NCBI GenBank assembly: GCA_937139405.1
Contig: CAKZPV010000033.1
Coordinates: forward strand, 1-64,000
DNA from: an uncultured Nitrospirota bacterium
GTDB taxonomy: Bacteria; Nitrospirota; Nitrospiria; Nitrospirales; UBA8639
Length of the DNA: 64,000 bases
Direction: 5' to 3'
Shown piece by piece: positions 36,988 through 45,908 of this stretch. The notes beneath the pieces are model-generated. The model had not been told where the DNA came from. It saw only the letters and a program-made list of their open reading frames with translations, and did no database searches. The first letter of the stretch is position 1. Each line of letters begins with the position of its first letter. The translations under genes were made by a program, and so were the position numbers.

Positions 36988-37746
36988 TTAGAGGTGTTTG
37001 TGAATAGCATTTGGAATATGAAATTTCCGTTTTGTAAAGACAATGCCAAGAAGATTCCCTTCTCGCCTCAGAATCTCCCTTTTTAGGTTCTGGACAACCG
37101 CAGATCGAGTCTTTTCGGCTGCAATGACGAGGACCACTCCATTCACAAATTCACAAATGGCCAGGCTATCGGTTGAGGTTTCTATTGGTTCAGAATCGAT
37201 AAGGATGAGTGAAAACTGATTCCGTGCGACTTTCCACATGTCTGTAGAATGGAAGCGGCTACGATCGGTAAGCGACCGAAAAAAATGCGAAGACAAATGG
37301 GCCTGAAACAGATTTGACTGCTCAACTTGAGAAATGACCGTATCGAGGGGTTTCTCCTCTCTAAGGGCATCATCTAGAGGAGGTGTGGCTTCAAAAGCAA
37401 CAGTTTGAGCCTGAGAGAATTGATGATTTGCAGCTTGCACAAGAAGCACCGGCTTACTGCTTTGCTGGGCGACGACTACGGCAAACTCTCGAATAAGTGT
37501 AGACGTCCCTTCGCCTATACGAGAACCAATGAACTGAATCACTCTTTGGTGAGGGGAGGGCAGATGGGTCGCAATGTTTTGGGCCAGGGCCGAGAGTTCA
37601 GAATCTTCATGAAATCTTTGAGTCGGTTGGGGATTGATAGTAATCGTAGGTTTGGGGAGAGCCGTGGATGGTTCATGATTCAGCTCATTGGTGTTTGTTA
37701 ACCTTTCTTGTTGAGCGAGATGCAATGCCTGATAAATTTCACTCAT
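36988..37746 (-). CDS. CpsD/CapB-like P-loop protein with degenerate Walker A
   Basis: 252 residues, no signal peptide, similar to the cytoplasmic ATPase domain of bacterial tyrosine kinases. An N-terminal SEIYQAL helix, as in exopolysaccharide-linked CapB proteins, is followed by QFIGSRIGEGTSTLIREFA. Here the usual GEGKT Lys is replaced by Thr-Ser. A Walker-B-like FSLILIDSEP follows. No C-terminal tyrosine cluster is present. It is probably a regulatory or inactive relative that acts with a chain-length determinant protein. It lies next to a DUF1566 gene. Confidence 0.78.
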   Translation of the reverse strand: MSEIYQALHLAQQERLTNTNELNHEPSTALPKPTITINPQPTQRFHEDSELSALAQNIATHLPSPHQRVIQFIGSRIGEGTSTLIREFAVVVAQQSSKPVLLVQAANHQFSQAQTVAFEATPPLDDALREEKPLDTVISQVEQSNLFQAHLSSHFFRSLTDRSRFHSTDMWKVARNQFSLILIDSEPIETSTDSLAICEFVNGVVLVIAAEKTRSAVVQNLKREILRREGNLLGIVFTKRKFHIPNAIHKHL

Positions 37747-37864
37747 GGTTCTCTCTTACGTGTTCGATATTCGTAGCGTCTGTGAATTGAACAGGTATTC
37801 TCTGCTTTTCTCGAGAATTAATCAAATCATTCATAGGCCCCTATCATCAAAGATTCAGAGGCCA

Positions 37865-38707
37865 TTAGTATTCTGATAAGAGTCCCCCACCTCGCACGCA
37901 CCAGGCAAATAAGTAGCTGGCCTTCACGTTTCTGGTGATTTCCCCATTACCCAAGTGTCCCTCCCACGCGAGTGCGTGCTGATCTGCATTTGTCGTTGCC
38001 GACCAATAGCGGGAGGGCAAGATATTCGCAAACGGGTGGCCTATGGGTAAGGCAGGATTGCTTTGAGTGGTATCGAGCAAGCTTGCCAGCTCGTTGACCG
38101 ACGGGAGCCGCCAGCCCTTGCGACCAAACACTGTGCGGGATGTGCATGCTACTCGAGCATCTGACCATTGGACGGTCGTCGATTGTGGCGTCTGCTCCCA
38201 GACCAGTCCCGTTTCTCGGTCTAAGACAGCTGCACCACCCATAACAAGCACAAATCGCATAGCCGTCGGGAGAACTTTGTCCCATAAAGGGGCCGCATTG
38301 AGGCCTCCGTTCTCAGCGACCGTAAAGGCTGGGAAGGTAAAGTCGGTATACAACCAATTCCCCTCTTCAAAGTGCCACAGTCGGACATACAAGGTACTGC
38401 CGTTGATGGGCAGATTACTGACTGCTCCAGACGTCGAGGTCCCCAATGAGCCGCTGTCATGGAGATTCTTCGCTCCAAGCGTCGAGCCGACATTGAGCCA
38501 ATACTCCGTAATATTTGACGAGCCGGTCCATGAAAAGATCTGGCTGGCATCAGTGAGCGTCGTGCCATTGGAAGGACTGATACTTGAAATAGCGGCCATT
38601 GCGGTGCTGCTTCCCCACCCCAAGATCGTGATGAGGGCCATACCTACGAGTAGTCTCGTGACCGATGGATTGATGGGGGACATACGATACCTTTGCTTTC
38701 TCCACAT
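37865..38707 (-). CDS. secreted DUF1566 (Lcl-like) protein, copy D
   Basis: About 280 residues from the ATG at 38707 (AGGAAGG 8 nt upstream), as in the tandem copies. A signal peptide (ending STAMA) precedes an Ig-like domain (ISPSNGTTL, FSWTGSSNITEYWLNVGS) and a C-terminal DUF1566 domain with GLVWEQ, KGWRLPSVNELASL, RYWSATT and AWCVRGG. This domain resembles C-type-lectin-fold binding modules. Three homologues lie at 52839-55810 beyond the genomic island. Likely surface-attached; ligand unknown. Confidence 0.85.
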   Translation of the reverse strand: MWRKQRYRMSPINPSVTRLLVGMALITILGWGSSTAMAAISSISPSNGTTLTDASQIFSWTGSSNITEYWLNVGSTLGAKNLHDSGSLGTSTSGAVSNLPINGSTLYVRLWHFEEGNWLYTDFTFPAFTVAENGGLNAAPLWDKVLPTAMRFVLVMGGAAVLDRETGLVWEQTPQSTTVQWSDARVACTSRTVFGRKGWRLPSVNELASLLDTTQSNPALPIGHPFANILPSRYWSATTNADQHALAWEGHLGNGEITRNVKASYLFAWCVRGGGLLSEY

Positions 38708-39386
38708 GGGCGCACCTTCCTGTTTGGTTCCATGCAGCGAAAAAAAAGAGAATAACCATGACCCACTCCCTCTGGCCATCATATTAAAACTGCGGCGTTA
38801 CGCTATCATACAGCCTCAAGTATTCACATCCCTAGAAAGAGGGGTGTCACTTTCTAGAAAAGCAAGAAAGCCATATATCTGAACAGGGTAGTGCAAGTAG
38901 GCCATGGGGTGGAGCCGCTTTCAAGCATCTCATGTTTCCCCAATTGCCCAATCTGCTCAGATCTCATCGAATCTCATTGTGAGAATACATTTGTTCCCTG
39001 CAAGAACTGGGAAGATGAAAGCCTCTTGTTCAACTTTTTCAGCGAAATAGATAATCCCTATTTACATCCTCGCCGTTTTCCCATGTTGCAATGCTTCTCA
39101 TTCTCAATCATGTATTGAATGTGGTCGCATCTAGAGTATTAATCGAGAGTTACGAGAGGAGGTGTGGGGCAAACTGTATGCACATGTCAGTCTCGTATTG
39201 AAAAGCAAAAGTCTGTTAACTGATGAAGGGTTTTTGTATAATGAGCTAAGCAGAGGCTTTGGTAAAAAGCTTTCTGGGTGGATCGAACGAGGTGAGCATT
39301 CAGAACGTTCGCATGTATGTTGAGCCATTCTGGTGACATTCCTTTTTTTAGGGGAAGGGATCCAGGCAAAATTGCTAAGAAAGGCT
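38708..39386. other. intergenic region upstream of the tRNA gene
   Basis: About 680 bp between the DUF1566 start and tRNA-Arg. Small open frames here lack ribosome sites and are not supported. The tRNA promoter should lie in the last part. Nothing else recognised. Confidence 0.5.
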
Positions 39387-39463
39387 GCCCCCGTAGCTCA
39401 GTCGGATAGAGCAGTGGTTTCCTAAACCGCGGGCCGCACGTTCAATTCGTGTCGGGGGCACCA
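39387..39463 (+). tRNA. tRNA-Arg (anticodon CCT)
   Basis: 77 nt with encoded CCA. Acceptor stem GCCCCCG/CGGGGGC, D arm with AGCTCAGTCGGATAGAGC, anticodon stem GTGGT/ACCGC, loop TTCCTAA (anticodon CCT, codon AGG), T arm GCACG-TTCAATT-CGTGT, discriminator A and CCA. Its 3' 46 nt are repeated at 52407-52452, so it is the integration site of a genomic island. Confidence 0.97.
39418..39463 (+). other. attL: 3' end of tRNA-Arg, left boundary of the 13-kb island
   Basis: This 46-bp segment from the anticodon loop to CCA recurs at 52407-52452 with one difference (T at 39441, A at 52430). The integrase gene begins 6 bp beyond it, as expected for tRNA-targeting islands. Confidence 0.95.
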
Positions 39464-39468
39464 TTTTT

Positions 39469-40548
39469 TCAACCACTTACAATAATTCCTCCCTCCAATC
39501 TTTTCCCAATTGTGCTCGAAATTGTGCTCAATGTGTTTAACTTCTCTTTAGCTTGAAAGAGGTCGGCCTCACTGACAATATTGTAGCGGTCGAAGACTGA
39601 TCGTGTCTGATGGCCAGAAATTTCCATCGCCACCCGTTCAGGAATACCTGCCCTGATGAGGTTTCGTACACCAGTTCTTCGTAGGTCATGAAAGAGTTTC
39701 CCTGGCATATGGGCTTTTAAACAGGCGTCTTTCCAAGTTCTCTTGGGGATTCTCCTTAACCGACTTCCTTTGTAGTGACAGACCCAATGACAATAGGGGT
39801 ATTTCAACCGTGATAGGCGCCACCATTGTTTGAGTCCATGAATGACCTCATTGGCTAAAGGAATATTCCTGCCTTGGCCATTTTTGGTGGTACCAGGCGC
39901 TAAGCAGAGAAACTCTCGCTCAAGATCAATCTGCTCCCACTGTAAATCAAGAATCTCTCCTGATCGCATCCCAGTCCAATAGGCGATAAGAAAAGGAATT
40001 TTGACATGATCTGGCAAGTAGCCTCGGAGTAATTGATACTCGTCAGGTGTAAAAAACCCAGTCCGAATATTATTTTCCTTGAGTTTCGGGATGTTGGGGA
40101 GGGAAAAGGGCTTGATGAGAGGTGGGGTTTGTTTGAGTGCGAGATTAAACATCCGTTTGAGGGCGGATAATTCACGATTAATCGTGGCAGGGGCGGCTTT
40201 TTCTTTTTGTCTTCTCTCGATATACCTCGAAAGGTCCGCGCTGGTCATATCGTGAACCCGAAACTTGGTAAATGATTCCTTCAGGCGATTGATAAGTTGG
40301 TGGACGCGGGTAAGGGTTTTTCGCCTATTATTTCGGTAATCCTGGATGAGCAGGCTGGCGAGATCCTCAAACGTGGTTCGTTCGGCCTGTAAATTTGGTA
40401 ATCGGCCATCGACGACTTCACCTTCCCGCTTTTTTAAGAAGGCCGTTGCCACGGATTTTTGAGGGGAACGGCTACTTTCCCTAAATAAATGTCCCTGGTG
40501 GTAATATTGGATCCACCATTTCTGACCTCTTTTGAAGACACTTCCCAA
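39469..40548 (-). CDS. tyrosine integrase of the genomic island
   Basis: 359 residues. An N-terminal Arm-type segment (KRGQKWWIQYYHQGHLFRES) and SAM-like core-binding domain precede the catalytic domain. Catalytic residues are Arg195 (GMRSGEI), Lys222, His287-x-x-Arg290 (FHDLRRTG), His313 (SGH) and nucleophile Tyr322 (DRYNIV). It sits next to the tRNA with its 3' end towards attL. It integrates and excises the island by recombination at the tRNA 3' end. Confidence 0.96.
   Translation of the reverse strand: MGSVFKRGQKWWIQYYHQGHLFRESSRSPQKSVATAFLKKREGEVVDGRLPNLQAERTTFEDLASLLIQDYRNNRRKTLTRVHQLINRLKESFTKFRVHDMTSADLSRYIERRQKEKAAPATINRELSALKRMFNLALKQTPPLIKPFSLPNIPKLKENNIRTGFFTPDEYQLLRGYLPDHVKIPFLIAYWTGMRSGEILDLQWEQIDLEREFLCLAPGTTKNGQGRNIPLANEVIHGLKQWWRLSRLKYPYCHWVCHYKGSRLRRIPKRTWKDACLKAHMPGKLFHDLRRTGVRNLIRAGIPERVAMEISGHQTRSVFDRYNIVSEADLFQAKEKLNTLSTISSTIGKRLEGGIIVSG
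39510..39530 (+). repeat. candidate integrase arm sites near attL
   Basis: Two copies of TTGTGCTC (39510-39517 and 39522-39529) lie 12 bp apart inside the 3' end of the integrase gene. The same pair occurs near attR at 52267-52286 in the same orientation. Confidence 0.45.
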
Positions 40549-40596
40549 TGTTCATCTCCCCGACATACTGATCGATCGCTCCATTGCGTTCAAAAG

Positions 40597-40803
40597 TCAA
40601 GGCCCCTCCACCTTTTTGACTCGGGCAATATAGTCATCCAGGTCTTTTTTATCGATTAAGACCCGACGAAGAATTTTGACGGAAGGTAAGTCCCCGCGAA
40701 ATCGGAGGTCTCGAATCGTCCAATAGGAGATGCCAAGATACCGCGCAGCCTCTTGTTCGGAAATCAACCGAGATTCTACAGAACTAGGTTTAGATTGATT
40801 CAT
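40597..40803 (-). CDS. excisionase-family helix-turn-helix protein (AlpA/MerR-like)
   Basis: 68 residues. It has a winged HTH pattern LISEQEAARYLGISYWTIRDL..GDLPSVKILRRVLIDKKDLDDYI, typical of excisionase-like small DNA-binding proteins. It overlaps the serine recombinase gene by 14 bp, so the two are coupled. It likely directs excision or represses the integrase gene next to it. Confidence 0.9.
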   Translation of the reverse strand: MNQSKPSSVESRLISEQEAARYLGISYWTIRDLRFRGDLPSVKILRRVLIDKKDLDDYIARVKKVEGP

Positions 40804-41377
40804 GATAAGCCTCTCGTAGACGACGACGGATAGTAGACCGACTGCATTTTAACTTCCGAGCAATCGCGGGAATGGACATGCCTTCCCGATGCAAAAAAGA
40901 AATGTAATAAATACTTCTGGCAACAGTGGGGCGGCCTAAGCGAACTCCGCGAGCTCGCGCTCGTTCTAACCCGGCTTTGACGCGGTCGCGAAGAATATCT
41001 CGTTCGAGTTGGGCCATGGCCCCAATGATAGTAAACATGGCCTGGCCGATGGGCGAAGAGGTATCGAATTGCTCTTGAAGGGAAATAAAATGGATATTCA
41101 ATGACCGAAAGTGTTCTAACGCGGAGAGGAGATGTTTCACTGAACGGGCAAATCGATCAAACCGCCATACCAGCACCGCTTGAAACTGCCCATGCCAGGC
41201 GGTCTTGTTCAAACGATCTAGAGCAGGGCGCTTTTCCTTTGCCCCCGACACGCCATGATCAATAAATTCCTCAGTAATAGTGAGCTCCCGTTGAGCACAA
41301 TGTTGCCGCAAAGCGGTAAGTTGGACTTCCGGATTTTGTCCAGCAGTACTTACTCGAGCATATAATGCGACTCGCAT
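40790..41377 (-). CDS. serine recombinase (resolvase/invertase family)
   Basis: 195 residues. Nucleophile Ser10 (LYARVSTAGQNP), VWRFDRFARS (catalytic Arg), FTIIGAMAQLERDILRDRVKAGLERA helix, and a C-terminal helix-turn-helix (SIPAIARKLKCSRSTIRRRL). It starts at the stop of the methyltransferase gene (1-bp overlap, TGATG). In the island it may resolve multimers or act with the tyrosine integrase; two recombinases in one element are notable. Confidence 0.95.
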   Translation of the reverse strand: MRVALYARVSTAGQNPEVQLTALRQHCAQRELTITEEFIDHGVSGAKEKRPALDRLNKTAWHGQFQAVLVWRFDRFARSVKHLLSALEHFRSLNIHFISLQEQFDTSSPIGQAMFTIIGAMAQLERDILRDRVKAGLERARARGVRLGRPTVARSIYYISFLHREGMSIPAIARKLKCSRSTIRRRLREAYHESI

Positions 41378-42189
41378 CAGGTGTTCTCCTTTTGAAAGAT
41401 GAGCAGATACTCATGCAGAGTGGGAATAAAGGGTGTCGGGCCATAACGAAAAAATTGAGCGCGGCGTTGATGATCTCCTTCTTTGACTAAGACCGCGTCG
41501 AGCCGGAGAAGTTGCCATTGAATGATGTCCGTATGGATTGGGTAAAAGGTGCCTTGCTTGCGCCCATCGCCTATGAATAAGGCGAGATGCCCACCGGGGA
41601 CCAGACAGTCCATGAGTCGAGTAAACCCAGCATGAAGAGCCAGTAAATATTGTTTGATATTCTTAGCCGATGAAAAATCGTTCGGGTGGGTTGAATAGCG
41701 ATGACCGGGCCAGTAGGGCGGGTGCCAAAATGCCACATCAAATTGTCTCTCGGGAAGAGGAGAGCTCAGCAGATCAAAGCCGTGTTGTATATCGCCCCCA
41801 CAATACTCCACGTCGAAATCAAAGCAGACGTCACCTGCGGTTCCTGACCCTTCCATCGGATCAAAGAGCGAGCGTGGTTTCAAATAATCCAAGAGATCCA
41901 CCACCAGATAGCCAGAACAGTTCCCAAAGTACCGGGAAGCTCCCCAAGGTCCACGGTCTGGATAACGCAGAAGAGAAGTGAGTCGAGGGCGTGATTGTAG
42001 ATGCTGACGAATCAGCGCTTGTCGAGCCTTGGCTTGAATCAGATGTTGCTCAAGATCGTTTCTTGGAAATCCAAACAGGGTTTCGGCCTCCATCAAAGAA
42101 TGTCCGGCCTCCGCAAACCGTAAGGCTTGCCGAAGGTTTTCTTGAGGAGAACGGTTCACCTTTGCTTGATCTGTTGGCATGGAATTCAT
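41377..42189 (-). CDS. DNA methyltransferase (N4/N6 type) of the island
   Basis: 270 residues. Motif I is DPMEGSGTAGD (110-120), the FxGSGT-like AdoMet site of beta-class enzymes, and motif IV is HPPYW (156-160) instead of the usual (D/N/S)PPY. The N-terminal part has an HTH-like segment (AETLFGFPRNDLEQHLIQA). There is no matching restriction gene, so it is probably an orphan methylase protecting or marking the element. It is cotranscribed with the recombinase genes (overlapping stop/start). Function otherwise inferred. Confidence 0.85.
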   Translation of the reverse strand: MNSMPTDQAKVNRSPQENLRQALRFAEAGHSLMEAETLFGFPRNDLEQHLIQAKARQALIRQHLQSRPRLTSLLRYPDRGPWGASRYFGNCSGYLVVDLLDYLKPRSLFDPMEGSGTAGDVCFDFDVEYCGGDIQHGFDLLSSPLPERQFDVAFWHPPYWPGHRYSTHPNDFSSAKNIKQYLLALHAGFTRLMDCLVPGGHLALFIGDGRKQGTFYPIHTDIIQWQLLRLDAVLVKEGDHQRRAQFFRYGPTPFIPTLHEYLLIFQKENT

Positions 42190-42196
42190 ATGAGGT

Positions 42197-42364
42197 TCAC
42201 TCCTTTTTAAGGCTTAGGTGATGAATGAGTCGGGGGCTTCCAGTTCTAGAGGTCACAATCCTTGCGAGGGGTTTTTGAACACCTCTTTTGTAGGGCTCGA
42301 ATGATGTTGTACCGTCCTTGAGCCTGAATACTTCATAGTTCGAAAATGTTGTCGATGTTTCCAT
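42197..42364 (-). CDS. small hypothetical protein of the island operon
   Basis: 55 residues from the ATG at 42364 (AGGA 8 nt upstream), ending 7 bp before the methyltransferase start. It is basic with an aromatic N-terminal part. The operon spacing supports it being a gene. No family recognised. The frame extends upstream over the end of the prim-pol gene, but that part is antisense-like shadow. Confidence 0.5.
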   Translation of the reverse strand: METSTTFSNYEVFRLKDGTTSFEPYKRGVQKPLARIVTSRTGSPRLIHHLSLKKE

Positions 42365-42419
42365 GTTTACGTTCCTGAGATTTTTCAATGGGCAGATCTC
42401 GTGCACAGCTTGATGACAT

Positions 42420-44780
42420 TCATTCCGGTCTTTCCAGAAAAATTTTTTGTTGGGGCGGTGGGTTCGATGACACGGAAACATCGCAATCATTTTTGAGAGG
42501 GGTTTTGTTTACGGTGATTCGAGTTTGATCTCCCTCTCGCCTGTGGCTGGTGTGTAATCCATTGGCTTCAAGGCTCGGGCGGATTTCTTTCACTCTCCGC
42601 CACACCCATCGAATGTCTTTTGGCCAGAGCCGGCTTTTAGTATCTACGCCGACTTCTGGGGCTAGGGCATTGAGTTGTTCCAAAAGTTCTTTGGGAGAAC
42701 CGGTCCACGACTCACGCGACTCCATCAATTTCACTAACCCCTGCGCCATGGGACTGGCTTCGAGGGTTTCTTGCGTTTGCAGGCGTTGATTCTGTGCCCA
42801 AGCCACTCGAAACCGTTCAGGCGGAAGACCGAGGGCGATCGTGATGGCTTCTCCCCACCGGGCAAAATCAGCCATCCGGGGATACCGTCCAGGAGAAATG
42901 GTCTCTACGCAGGCCATGGCCTGGCTGAGTAGGGTGAATAAGGCACCAAGAAAGGCTGGGCGCTGAAGGTGAAATTGCTCCCAAAATTCCGCTTCGGTTT
43001 TCCGGTGGGAATCCGGAATGCGCTCGAGGGAGAAGATGAGCGCGCGGTCTAATAAGTCTGGTTTGTTGGCGATGAGGTTGATGCCATTAAACCCCAGACA
43101 GCGGCGGAAGCTGTACAGAATGTCTTCATCATCCGAAAACAGTTCTCGTTTTGAAAAACCTTCCCCGGTCACACACCGACACATGGCATCGCTCATCCAT
43201 TCCGGAAGCTTGGTCAAATTATCTAACCAAACCAACCAATGGTGGCTGGCCAATTGGACAAATTCCCGATGGTTATCTTGCGGACCAAGGATGGGGATGG
43301 CGCTAGGATCAATGAGGTTACGAATTACCTTAAATAAAGTGGTTTTGCCACTTCCCTGTTCACCTTGTACAGCAAGAATTGGATGAGGAATATCGGGGAT
43401 GAGCAGAGTGACAAGATACACGAGAAAGAGTAAATCCGTGGAGTCCATGGTTTCGGAATCTCTGGACAGATGGAGCGATGGCAATAAATCCCAAATTGAA
43501 CCGCCAGAGATTGGAGGGCTCTGATTCTGTTGATGGGAATACTGATAAAACAAAATGGGAGGGTTTTGAACGATTTCCCAATGTCCCGGTACAATGCGAA
43601 CCGCGCCATGCCCCAGGTCATACCAGATGTCGCCATTGAGAGTGGCCACGCGATTCCAGAGTGTTCGCTGTTCACATTCATGAATGGCTAGAGCTTCTTG
43701 AGTAGCGAAGCAGCGTTCTAGGGCGTCGGAGGAAGCTGCCGTTTTTTCAGCCTGCCAGAATTGATAGGTAAGCCAGTGTCGAAAGGTACGGCTTCGTAGC
43801 CGCAAAACTTCACTGTGACCTTGGACGTCTACAAGGGCATAGCCAATCTTGAATTGGTCATGAAAGAGAACGATTTGGCTTTCCTCGATTAACTGTAGGA
43901 GGCGAGAAAGCTGATTGTTGCTAGTTGGCGGCCCAGATTTTATCGTAGAAGTTGAACGGGCAGGATTTTCAGAATACGATTTGGTGGGTTCATACCGAGC
44001 CACGCTCTTTCCTATTTGTTGAACTTCTTCGTTTGCTAGCGGCGGGCGACATCGAGCCTTATTTTCCGAAAGCAGGGCCGCGACGATACCTTCCTGTCCC
44101 ATACCTCGATGGCGCATGAGACCTGCAAGCCGTGTTAACGCGGAATTGCGTTCTCCTTCTTTGAAGCTGTCATTGGATGGTTGATGGGATTCCGAAAGTT
44201 GGTTTTGAGAAGATGATCTGTCTGTTAACTTCGTGAGGAAAAGTTGAGGAAGAGGGGCCAATGGGATGTCGTCTGGATGCGAAGAAACCTCCCAGGTATA
44301 TTCCCCTCCACTGGGATGACAACTAGGAGGGGCTACCACATACCCACCATCCGCTCGGATATCGATTCCACGCCAACCAAGAAACTTGGTTGCATTTTTG
44401 AGATGGGTTTCCTGGTCAGGGTATTGAAAGTACAGGTGCCGGCCACCGCCACCGGTAAGCACTTTCACGGTGTCTGGCAATTTTCCGTGTTGAGCTTCTA
44501 ATTCAGAGAGGTGATCGTCTCCCTCATGCCTAGGGTCGATATCGAGTACCACCAGACCGGAACCTTTCCCGGTACGAATTCCTACATTGGCATCGGGTTC
44601 CTGTGACCACCATTCTTTGATGGTGTTAATATCGGTGGTTGCATCGTGAAGACCGTGAGGGACCAGTTTCCCTAACGGAGTTTTTTCTTTTGGCTGAAGA
44701 GGAAGAACTGGCCATCCTCGATGGCCATAGGATATAGCGGCTTCAATGAGATGTACTGGTGAAGACGGATCGCTGTTCAT
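42420..44780 (-). CDS. prim-pol (bifunctional primase-polymerase) fused to a P-loop ATPase
   Basis: 786 residues. Residues ~8-190 are the AEP prim-pol domain: LDID (Asp80, Asp82), GGGGRHLYFQ (His115) and GWRGIDIRADGGYVVAPPS (Asp140). A PriCT-like helical domain follows (RNSALTRLAGLMRHRGMGQEGIVAALL). The C-terminal half has an ATPase with Walker A GEQGSGKTT (~472-480) and SF3-like context (WLVWLDNLTKLPEWMSDAMC). Such proteins start replication of plasmids, phage satellites and integrative elements. It is 4 bp from the zinc-ribbon gene upstream and probably co-transcribed. Confidence 0.92.
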   Translation of the reverse strand: MNSDPSSPVHLIEAAISYGHRGWPVLPLQPKEKTPLGKLVPHGLHDATTDINTIKEWWSQEPDANVGIRTGKGSGLVVLDIDPRHEGDDHLSELEAQHGKLPDTVKVLTGGGGRHLYFQYPDQETHLKNATKFLGWRGIDIRADGGYVVAPPSCHPSGGEYTWEVSSHPDDIPLAPLPQLFLTKLTDRSSSQNQLSESHQPSNDSFKEGERNSALTRLAGLMRHRGMGQEGIVAALLSENKARCRPPLANEEVQQIGKSVARYEPTKSYSENPARSTSTIKSGPPTSNNQLSRLLQLIEESQIVLFHDQFKIGYALVDVQGHSEVLRLRSRTFRHWLTYQFWQAEKTAASSDALERCFATQEALAIHECEQRTLWNRVATLNGDIWYDLGHGAVRIVPGHWEIVQNPPILFYQYSHQQNQSPPISGGSIWDLLPSLHLSRDSETMDSTDLLFLVYLVTLLIPDIPHPILAVQGEQGSGKTTLFKVIRNLIDPSAIPILGPQDNHREFVQLASHHWLVWLDNLTKLPEWMSDAMCRCVTGEGFSKRELFSDDEDILYSFRRCLGFNGINLIANKPDLLDRALIFSLERIPDSHRKTEAEFWEQFHLQRPAFLGALFTLLSQAMACVETISPGRYPRMADFARWGEAITIALGLPPERFRVAWAQNQRLQTQETLEASPMAQGLVKLMESRESWTGSPKELLEQLNALAPEVGVDTKSRLWPKDIRWVWRRVKEIRPSLEANGLHTSHRREGDQTRITVNKTPLKNDCDVSVSSNPPPQQKIFLERPE

Positions 44781-44784
44781 GACA

Positions 44785-45009
44785 TTACCCTCTCTTTCTT
44801 GAAGTGGCTGGTGATTTGGATTTGATCCATTTCTCGCGGCTGAGTTTGGTTAACGCGGTTTGCGTTCCGAAAGACCGGATCTCGCAGCGCCAACAGCGCC
44901 AATAGGGGCGGTTTTTTACGTCCATATGTACTTCAATCCCTCGCATGCAATAGGGGCACAGGCCCTTGAGTTCTTTTTTTCTGCGTATCGGAATCAGTGT
45001 CTTTGCCAT
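44785..45009 (-). CDS. small zinc-ribbon protein
   Basis: 74 residues from the ATG at 45009 (AAGGAGG site, spacing 5; an ATG three bases upstream is also possible). CPYC...CWRC forms a zinc ribbon, and the rest is basic. It heads the minus-strand island operon and lies 4 bp before the prim-pol gene. It may bind DNA or the prim-pol. Confidence 0.75.
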   Translation of the reverse strand: MAKTLIPIRRKKELKGLCPYCMRGIEVHMDVKNRPYWRCWRCEIRSFGTQTALTKLSREKWIKSKSPATSRKRG

Positions 45010-45125
45010 CATGACCTCCTTGATTTTTTATTGGTTTTACCTTCTACTAATGTCTTAAAAAGAACGTACTTTCTAAAACGAAGTTCTGTCGCAGGGAGAT
45101 AAGGGGACTCCCCTTATTTGGTAGG

Positions 45126-45908
45126 ATGGCCAGGCGAAGTCAGACAGATGAACAAAAACAGGCAAAAAAACTCTTTCTTTTTCACCTTGAATGCGTGCGA
45201 AGAAATCCTAAATACAAACGGGAATATGACCAGTGGGTTGCTCGTCAAAGGCCGATTGTTGATTCTCCTCTTAGCGTTTTTGAAGATTATTGGAAGCTTC
45301 TTGTATTTGAACGGCCGAACCCTAATGAACGTCCTGATTTAGGCGAAATATTTCAAAAAGGGAAGCTAGTAAAACCTCTTTGGGGAGAAATTTTTCAATT
45401 TCCAACTAATGAAATGAGAGCGTTACACGTAATGACTGCTAGTCCGCGTCCGTGCAAGTTTTCTAAATCTGAAATTAATTATTTGAAGGGGCACCTTTTA
45501 CTTCTGTATTTTCCAGAGGAGGAAAACAATAGAAGACAACCTGCTATTTCTGTTGTTGATATGGGACGTTCAAAAGGTGAGGTGATTAAGACTATTTCAA
45601 ATAAAATAAATACCTGGATGAAAGATCGTATGAAAGCAGGATTGAAACAAGAGAAAGCCGATAGAAGAATTCCCTGGAACGAAATAATTAAATATTTAAG
45701 AGCCTATGATCTGTTTGAGAATAAAAAAAGAGATAAATTAACCTATGAAAAAATAGGAATCCGATTGGGGATGAAAGGGGAGGGTTTTGAGATTGCGCGA
45801 GAAGCTAAGCGATATGTTGAAAAAGGGAAAGGTTTTGTAGAAAATCCCCCACTTCTTAGTTATTCGGTGAAAGACCTTCAGGAAAAAATCATGTTTTTTT
45901 TGAAGTAG
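45126..45908 (+). CDS. island protein of unknown function with helical DNA-binding-like C-terminus
   Basis: 260 residues, basic, no signal or TM. The N-terminus has a NPKYKREYDQWV pattern. A middle WGEIFQFP segment follows, then a helical C-terminal region (KLTYEKIGIRLGMKGEGFEIAREAKRYV) suggestive of a helix-turn-helix. I do not recognise a family; mobile elements often carry such regulators or accessory proteins. It is divergent from the zinc-ribbon operon and AT-rich, unlike the flanking chromosome. Confidence 0.7.
   Translation: MARRSQTDEQKQAKKLFLFHLECVRRNPKYKREYDQWVARQRPIVDSPLSVFEDYWKLLVFERPNPNERPDLGEIFQKGKLVKPLWGEIFQFPTNEMRALHVMTASPRPCKFSKSEINYLKGHLLLLYFPEEENNRRQPAISVVDMGRSKGEVIKTISNKINTWMKDRMKAGLKQEKADRRIPWNEIIKYLRAYDLFENKKRDKLTYEKIGIRLGMKGEGFEIAREAKRYVEKGKGFVENPPLLSYSVKDLQEKIMFFLK

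Noticed and set aside
42197-42490. 97-residue form of the small island protein
   Set aside because: Its first ~42 codons run over the 3' end of the prim-pol gene; the ATG at 42364 with an AGGA site is preferred.
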